Below the pieces are notes generated by a model. The model had not been told where the DNA came from, did not search any database, and saw only the letters and a program-made list of their open reading frames with translations. Shown piece by piece: positions 52,857-58,108 of a stretch of 58,108 nucleotides of DNA. The stretch is taken from NCBI GenBank assembly GCA_021822985.1, contig JAKAPZ010000002.1, forward strand, positions 1-58,108, given 5' to 3'. A program made the position numbers and the translations under genes. Positions within the stretch are counted from its first letter, which is position 1; the number at the start of each line of letters is the position of its first letter. Origin of the DNA: Thermoplasmata archaeon. Lineage in GTDB: Archaea > Thermoplasmatota > Thermoplasmata > Thermoplasmatales > Thermoplasmataceae.

Positions 52857-54044
52857 ATGGCCGACCTGATCAACTCAATCCTTATTCTTCTTGCAGTGGC
52901 AATCGGGCTTGGAGAAATATTCAACCTGATCGGTCTTCCCGAAATTGTTGGCCCAATTATTGCGGGGATCATACTGGGGCCCCTTATACTTGGAGTTGTT
53001 ACACCATCCCCTGAACTTTCCACCATCAGTTCCCTTTCCCTGTTCTTCATCATTCTCCAGATAGGAATCGAATCATCATCTGATATTTTTTCCAAGAACA
53101 TCAAATATGTTATATTGTTCGCGTTATCGTCATTTCTGGTCCCTTTTTTGACAATGAGTCTGGGTTCAATCTACATATTCAGGCTACCGTACATTGAGGC
53201 AGTCAATATTTCACTGTCCGTTTCCATACCTTCAATTTCCATAACCTCTGTTCTTCTTGTTAAGTCCGGCCTCATAAAGATGGAGGATGGATTGCGTCTC
53301 CTTGGCGGTGTAGCAATGAGCGATACAATTGCGTTCATCATTTTTGTTTCATTCTACAGATCTTTCATAACCATAGCGATTGATTCTATCGGCCTTGCCG
53401 TATTTATTTTTGTGATTTACATCATTGACATGTACATTAAATCAAAATCAGAGCATATAATCTCCATACTTGCAAAGCTCACAGAGACAGAAAAAGAGGG
53501 CGTAATATTTGCCATTGTGATCGTCATAGGGCTGGCTGTTTCATCACTCTTTGAATATATTGGCATCACATTTGTGCTTGGTGCTTTCTTTTCTGGTCTC
53601 ATAATTCACCAGAACTCTGTGGGAGAGCAGACCTATGGTGTGCTCAAGAGAACTTTCAGGAGAATAAACTCAAGCTTCTTCATACCCATGTTTTTCAGCA
53701 TATCAGGGCTTGACGTGACAATAATATCTGCCGATTTCCTTCCATTTCTCATCTTTCTTCTGATCACCACATCATCCATCGGTGGATTTGCAGCGTACTA
53801 CTACTCAAAGAAGTACATGAAAAAGATTTCTCCCGGTGTGTCAGTGGGAATATTCGGTGTCAGGGGGGCAGTGGGCATTATCATTGCATCCCTCGGCTTA
53901 TCCGATGGATTCATAAGCAAAGCGGATTATTCTCTTGCAATTTTTGCAACTGTAATAATGGCAATTTGTTTCACCTTTGTGTTTGAATATTCACTCAAAA
54001 AGGGCGAGGGCCATCTTCAAACGAATGATCAATTGCCACAATGA
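52857..54044 (+). CDS. CPA2-family cation:proton antiporter
   Basis: The 395-aa protein has about 12 hydrophobic segments and the KefB/GerN-like motifs LIGLPEIVGPIIAGIILGP near 27-45 and GLIIHQNS near 250. The acidic residue of the ion-binding helix is present in SDTIAFIIF (near 160). The C-terminal regulatory NAD-binding domain of Kef proteins is absent. It would exchange Na+ or K+ for protons across the membrane, important for pH homeostasis in an acidophile. I use ATG 52857, which starts MADLINSI, after the TATA box. It is divergent from the diiron-fold gene. Confidence 0.88.
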   Translation: MADLINSILILLAVAIGLGEIFNLIGLPEIVGPIIAGIILGPLILGVVTPSPELSTISSLSLFFIILQIGIESSSDIFSKNIKYVILFALSSFLVPFLTMSLGSIYIFRLPYIEAVNISLSVSIPSISITSVLLVKSGLIKMEDGLRLLGGVAMSDTIAFIIFVSFYRSFITIAIDSIGLAVFIFVIYIIDMYIKSKSEHIISILAKLTETEKEGVIFAIVIVIGLAVSSLFEYIGITFVLGAFFSGLIIHQNSVGEQTYGVLKRTFRRINSSFFIPMFFSISGLDVTIISADFLPFLIFLLITTSSIGGFAAYYYSKKYMKKISPGVSVGIFGVRGAVGIIIASLGLSDGFISKADYSLAIFATVIMAICFTFVFEYSLKKGEGHLQTNDQLPQ

Positions 54045-54102
54045 CTTTGGAGATTGCATGAACTTATTTCCATAACCATAAATGTTAATATATTCACTTT
54101 GT

Positions 54103-55779
54103 ATGAATACAACTGTGAAGAACAATTTTTCCAGCCTGTTCCTCAGTAGAGGATTGAACTATATTTCAGGGGATAAGCCCATGCTTGAAATCCTTTCCCA
54201 TTTTGGGTTCAAGCCTGATCAGGATCTCATTGAACTGGGCGGATATGTATCTGAAGAAATGATCGAAGCGCTTGACGTAATAGACCATTATTCAAAACCT
54301 GTGCTGCACACATGGGGATTGCTTGGAGACAGGATTGATTACGTGAGGATTTCGCCTGATCATGAAAGAGTTCTGACAAAACTTCAGAATCTGGGAGTGA
54401 TCAGGAAAATGAACGGAAAAAGAATGTCCCTGATGGATCATTTTGTTTCCGGTTATGCCATATCCGATTCAGGCGTTTTCTGCACAATGACACTTACTGC
54501 CCAGACTGCATATATTCTGAATAAATACGGCGATCCTTCCTTGAAGAAAAAATATCTCGGAAGATTCTTTGACAGAAATAATCCATGGTACGGTGCAACT
54601 TTTTACAGCGAGATACAGGGAGGAAGTGATATCGGAGCCAACACGACCATTGCGGAACAGGATGGGGACAGATTCTACCTGACAGGCAGCGACAAGTATT
54701 TCGCAAGCAATGCCGGAATAGCTGATGCTGCCCTGGTAACTGCAAGATTCAGGGATTCTCCGAAAGGGGCCAAAGGAATATCTCTGTTTCTGGTTCCTGC
54801 GTACTGTGACGATGGCAAACTGAATTACACCATAAGGAGGCTGAAGAACAAGATGGGGACCACTGCTGTCCCTACGGGAGAGGTTGAGTTCAACAGATCG
54901 GAAGCATATCTCATCGGAAGCATGAAGGAGGGAATATACCTGTCAATGGAGGCCCTGATCATCTCAAGAATTGATGATGCCATAGCCGCAGTTGGAATCG
55001 CAAGGAAGGCATTGTGGGAAGCTTATCTTTTTGCCGAGAAAAGGGAGGCCTTCGGAAAGAAGCTCATAGATCATGATCTGATGAGGAAAGATTTCATGGA
55101 ACTTGAAATCGATCTTGAGGCTGCTGCTGTCCTTTCAATACTTTCAGCCAAATATTTTGATGATGCTTCAGATTCCAGGCCACCCTATGATACAAAATAT
55201 CATTTTTCAAGGCTTCTCGGGAATATTGCCAAGAGCATTGCTGCTGATACCAGCGCAGGAATAACAAGGTATTCCATGGAAATGCTTGGCGGCATTGGAT
55301 TCTTCGAAGAATTCCCCATGGCAAAATTCCACAGGGATTCCATCGTCACTTCCATCTGGGAAGGCACAAGCAATATCCAGGCACTTGAAACACTGGAGGT
55401 GCTCACCAGAAAGGAAGGAGTCAGGATGCTGCATGAACACCTCAACGCCGCAGTATCAGGATTCAGGGACAGGGAGTTTGCAAAATTGTTCCATAAGGAA
55501 TCCGGAAGGATACTGCAAAAGATCATGGACATGCTTTCCAGCGGGGAGCAGGAGTATTACTCCAAGGAAATTCTCAGGCTTCTCGGCACGGTTATTGCCT
55601 CTGCAGAACTGGAACTCATTGGGCAAGATATTCCTGAAGGGAACGGAATCATGAGATTGACTTCACGCCTTTACTTCCAGGAGAAATTGCTTGGAAAAAG
55701 CATAGAATTCGATGAAATGCAGAAAAATCTCAATATAATACGGTGGATGGCTGAAGCAAGAGGAGAAACTGGAAAATAA
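54103..55779 (+). CDS. Acyl-CoA dehydrogenase, AidB-like
   Basis: The 558-aa protein is longer than ordinary acyl-CoA dehydrogenases and matches the AidB-like group: MTLTAQTAYILNKYG, TFYSEIQGGSDIGANT (near 175-190), KREAFGKKLIDHDLMRKDF and SIWEGTSNIQALETLE, where the Glu of WEGT is the catalytic base position. The C-terminal 100 residues are extra helices. AidB binds DNA and has weak dehydrogenase activity; archaeal members may be metabolic enzymes for unusual acyl-CoAs. ATG 54103 is preferred over 54082 because a TATA-like TTAATATATT lies 25 nt before it. A terminator follows. Confidence 0.88.
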   Translation: MNTTVKNNFSSLFLSRGLNYISGDKPMLEILSHFGFKPDQDLIELGGYVSEEMIEALDVIDHYSKPVLHTWGLLGDRIDYVRISPDHERVLTKLQNLGVIRKMNGKRMSLMDHFVSGYAISDSGVFCTMTLTAQTAYILNKYGDPSLKKKYLGRFFDRNNPWYGATFYSEIQGGSDIGANTTIAEQDGDRFYLTGSDKYFASNAGIADAALVTARFRDSPKGAKGISLFLVPAYCDDGKLNYTIRRLKNKMGTTAVPTGEVEFNRSEAYLIGSMKEGIYLSMEALIISRIDDAIAAVGIARKALWEAYLFAEKREAFGKKLIDHDLMRKDFMELEIDLEAAAVLSILSAKYFDDASDSRPPYDTKYHFSRLLGNIAKSIAADTSAGITRYSMEMLGGIGFFEEFPMAKFHRDSIVTSIWEGTSNIQALETLEVLTRKEGVRMLHEHLNAAVSGFRDREFAKLFHKESGRILQKIMDMLSSGEQEYYSKEILRLLGTVIASAELELIGQDIPEGNGIMRLTSRLYFQEKLLGKSIEFDEMQKNLNIIRWMAEARGETGK

Positions 55780-55787
55780 TCATATGT

Positions 55788-55825
55788 CTGCCCTGAGGCA
55801 GGTCTCCAACCTTTTTATTTTTTTC
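55788..55825 (+). terminator. Hairpin plus T-tract after the AidB-like gene
   Basis: CTGCC-CTGA-GGCAG (55788-55801) is followed after 10 nt by a T-rich tract (55812-55824). Short but in the right place, 9 bp after the stop. Confidence 0.5.
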
Positions 55826-55940
55826 AAAGGCAAAAAGGGTAAATTAACAATTTAGGAAGGGATTACAGATTTTTAAAAGAACCCGGTAAAGGATTTTTAG
55901 CTCCTCAGCATATCTCTCTGATAAATATGGGTGCAGCCTG

Positions 55941-57200
55941 ATGACCCTGCCTGATGAAAAGATTTTGGATAACCCGAAATTTGGCCATTTCAGGAAATGG
56001 AGTTTTTTCAGGCAGTTTGGGCCTGCATGGCTGGTGATGATGGCAGACGTGGATGCAGGCAGTATCATTGGAGGGGCCCAGACAGGAGCAACTTTTGGAT
56101 ACAGCCTCATCTGGCTTTACATTATACTCATTTTTCCGCTTTTCATTGTGTTGGAGCTTGCGGGAAGGATAAGCATTGCCACACAGAAGGGACTTGGGAG
56201 CGTTATCAGGGAAAATTACGGAAAAAGGATGTCTGTTCTGATGACTTTCCCGATGGCAATCACGGATGTGGCAACCTATGCAATCGAATACATTGGAATT
56301 GCAGTGGGACTGGAGATAGTCGGTATATCCTTATACATAGCAATTCCTGCAATTTATATTGTACACATATTGCTTGTGACAAGAAAGAAATACGCCAAGG
56401 CTGAAAAATTGCTCATAATGGTAAGTCTTCTGCTTCTTTTCAGCTTCATGGCAACTTTATACCTGAGAGGATTCATGCCAGCGGGGTCACCCGATGGAGT
56501 CCCTGTAAAGTTCCACCACAGTTCCATTTACTTCTTCCTCATTGCTGCAAACGTAGGCGCAGTGGTGATGCCATTCATGATATTTTTCCAGGCCTCTGCC
56601 ACGGGCATAAAGTTCAGGGAACTGAACCTCGAGAGCCCCTCATTCCATAAGCGTATATCCCTCACGATCATGAGGAAGGAAACTCTCCTGGGGGCCATCG
56701 TGACAGAATTATTGATGATCATGATCGAAATGACTTTTACCGGGATTAAGAATGCAGGCAGCAGCAATGTATTTGCCACTGCTTCTCAACTTGGTTCCGT
56801 CCTGACTCCCGTTGCAGGCAGATACTCCATCTACATTTTCGGAATAGGGCTCATATCTGCAAGCTTTGTTGCACTGGTTGTCATATCTCTTGCGAGTGCA
56901 TGGGGCCTTGCTGAAACTCTTAAGATAAAAAATGATTCTGTATGGGCCATATATGTGATTGAAAGTTTTCCAGCAATGATTGCAGCGATTCTCATACCCT
57001 CTGCACTGATGATCAGCATTACCCTATATCTTCTGGTTTTCTTTGTGATTGTTCTCATTGGGCCCATGATGATACTTGGCGTCATTGGGAAAAACAGATC
57101 AATAATGGGGGAACTTGTCAGCGGAAATCGTTACCAGTACATCTATTGGGCCACTTCTGTGCTCATAATATCCACTGCAATGATCTCACTGCTTTACTGA
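55941..57200 (+). CDS. NRAMP-related metal transporter
   Basis: The 419-aa protein has about 11 helices and the NRAMP order: FGPAWLVMMADVDAGSIIGG in the first helix, where canonical members have DPGN, and VVMPFMIFFQASAT in the sixth, where they have MPHN. The Asp is kept, but Asn becomes Ser and the sixth-helix His is lost, so the metal site is altered; this is like the more distant NRAMP-related branch, some of which move Mg2+ or other ions. It is probably proton-coupled import of a divalent cation. It stands alone, 160 bp after the AidB-like gene. Confidence 0.82.
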   Translation: MTLPDEKILDNPKFGHFRKWSFFRQFGPAWLVMMADVDAGSIIGGAQTGATFGYSLIWLYIILIFPLFIVLELAGRISIATQKGLGSVIRENYGKRMSVLMTFPMAITDVATYAIEYIGIAVGLEIVGISLYIAIPAIYIVHILLVTRKKYAKAEKLLIMVSLLLLFSFMATLYLRGFMPAGSPDGVPVKFHHSSIYFFLIAANVGAVVMPFMIFFQASATGIKFRELNLESPSFHKRISLTIMRKETLLGAIVTELLMIMIEMTFTGIKNAGSSNVFATASQLGSVLTPVAGRYSIYIFGIGLISASFVALVVISLASAWGLAETLKIKNDSVWAIYVIESFPAMIAAILIPSALMISITLYLLVFFVIVLIGPMMILGVIGKNRSIMGELVSGNRYQYIYWATSVLIISTAMISLLY

Positions 57201-57414
57201 TTGACGATATTTTCTCCGGAATAAAGGAAGGGATCTTCAACTTATCTTGCCCTAAAAGTGTGAAGGCCATTATAGAAAAGAAGGGGAAGGACTGGATGAT
57301 TAAGCCATTGAAATAATGCTGAGAGAGAAGTTCAACATGAGCAGGGGGGAATGCAGGGGCGTTTCTCAACGAAACATTATATGATTTCTCCCAGACATCC
57401 GTCATACTTACACC

Positions 57415-57792
57415 ATGGAAAAGGAGAACATATACAGCGGTGCACGGGGATATGCTGCACATTCAGGCCAGGGCCATAAGATCGTGGTGATGAAGATTCC
57501 CGGGGAGGATGAGAACATCCTCCATACTCTAATACTTGAGAAGTCCCATACAAGGCTGGAGCTTATTTACAGGCAGGATCCCCCAAGAGGGCTGGCGGAA
57601 AGCAAGGCGGAATTGTCTACGTATATTGTAAGGGCCAAATTCAGGTTTGACTTTAAGGATGATTCCTCTGCGTATATTTAGGGATGGGTCGATGATGCAA
57701 AGAGTGAAGGAAAGGATTTGAGAAAGGAGAACCTGGACAGGGTTATGAATAATGCAAGATGGCTCATTCAGGAGATATCCCAGAGGCTGTAA
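57415..57792 (+). pseudogene. Unknown protein gene interrupted by one in-frame TAG
   Basis: From ATG 57415 the frame gives 88 residues (start ENIYSGARGYAAHSGQGHKI) up to TAG at 57679-57681, then continues in frame with natural protein composition (GWVDDAKSEGKDLRKENLDR and VMNNARWLIQEISQRL) to TAA at 57790-57792. A TATA-like ATTATATG lies about 33-40 nt before the start. The most likely reading is a recent nonsense mutation; readthrough or pyrrolysine-type decoding is possible but there is no evidence in the window. No family is recognised; the C-terminal part is amphipathic helix. Confidence 0.5.
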
Positions 57793-58108
57793 TGGATGGC
57801 AGGAAGGAAGAACACTAAAGGTAAAACAAAGGGTCCATCATAGCGGCACCTCAAGGAAAAAGGGCAGCATGAGCAGGGTGTCATATGGATTCCATGAAAA
57901 ACTGAAGCATGTCCTTGGGGCCTCACCCTCCTCTCCTTGCTTGCAGCATTTGAGGTGTTTTCCATACCAGTTGTCAATGGAATAATTGATCTCTTAGGGG
58001 TAGGCGGACAATTGCAGGAATAATATGGCTCAGTGAAGCTGCATTTTGCGGGAGGATTAGCTGCGGTACTTGATGCTGAAGAAAAGCATAAATATGGTAG
58101 ATCTATTG
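57793..58108 (+). pseudogene. Decayed gene remnants at right edge
   Basis: Plus-strand fragments appear in shifting frames: MAGRKNTKGKTKGPS then stop, SRVSYGFHEKLKHVLGAS (about 57870-57925), and LTLLSLLAAFEVFSIPVVNG followed by IIDLLGVGGQ (about 57925-58020). Together they resemble a small basic-start membrane protein broken by stops and frameshifts. The window ends inside this area, so a gene may continue beyond. Confidence 0.4.

Noticed and set aside
57163-57462. Minus-strand open frame of 99 codons at the end of the NRAMP-like gene
   Set aside because: It overlaps the ends of two plus-strand genes, covers a plausible promoter and has no coding signature.

Overview
The window comes from the chromosome of an archaeon of the order Thermoplasmatales, the wall-less, mostly acidophilic heterotrophs related to Thermoplasma, Ferroplasma and Cuniculiplasma. 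The evidence is a thermosome subunit, archaeal-type NMD3, Trm56 and Taw2, TATA boxes about 26 nt upstream of leaderless starts, Shine-Dalgarno signals of the GGAGGTGATC type, and large secreted proteins built from ETGLPSGTxW repeats with a C-terminal membrane anchor. Genus is not assigned.

Layout. 1-4.2 kb is a scarred accessory stretch: an IS21 istA remnant, a nested inverted-repeat element, a decayed nucleotidyltransferase antitoxin, a TetR/SDR divergent pair with repeated AATACT half-sites, and an intact MNT/HEPN toxin-antitoxin pair whose antitoxin carries an extra N-terminal DNA-binding-like segment. 4.2-12 kb has an MFS exporter, two anchored surface proteins (one 1140 aa and repetitive) and a decayed IS630 element. 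12-16.5 kb has an orphan CcrM-like adenine methyltransferase, a Mut7-C protein that seems to start at AUA, Taw2, a THUMP-like methyltransferase and RidA. 16.9-19.9 kb is an AT-rich operon of a small exported protein, an anchored ectodomain protein and a two-part ABC transporter. A second, similar ABC module lies at 23.1-25.8 kb. Between them are glutamate dehydrogenase, tRNA-Gly(CCC) and an anchored Ser/Thr/Asn-rich protein.

25.9-38.7 kb is core metabolism and information processing: Trm56, tRNA-Asn(GTT), sucC-sucD-argF, the thermosome, a metF-metE(N)-metE(C) methionine operon, an isovaleryl-CoA-dehydrogenase-like enzyme, NMD3 and arginine deiminase. 38.8-43.6 kb returns to the cell surface: a 777-aa polytopic protein with a large ectodomain, a pilin-like protein and a 599-aa anchored protein with a hydrophobic hairpin. 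43.8-47.9 kb is a tightly coupled tyrosine-degradation operon (HPPD, fumarylacetoacetase, homogentisate dioxygenase, iron alcohol dehydrogenase). 49.1-51.9 kb is an AT-rich convergent pair, one protein with two PD-(D/E)xK-like cores, which looks like accessory defence. 51.9-57.2 kb has a haem-oxygenase-like diiron protein, a CPA2 antiporter, an AidB-like acyl-CoA dehydrogenase and an NRAMP-like transporter. The right edge holds a gene broken by one in-frame TAG and further decayed coding sequence.

Together the genes fit an amino-acid-fermenting or respiring heterotroph: glutamate, arginine, leucine and tyrosine degradation feed the TCA cycle and succinyl-CoA synthetase. The best candidates for something undescribed are the exported-protein/ABC operon at 16.9-19.9 kb, the nuclease-like pair at 49.1-51.9 kb, the probable AUA initiation at two genes, and the homogentisate operon in which an iron alcohol dehydrogenase sits where a maleylacetoacetate isomerase would be expected.
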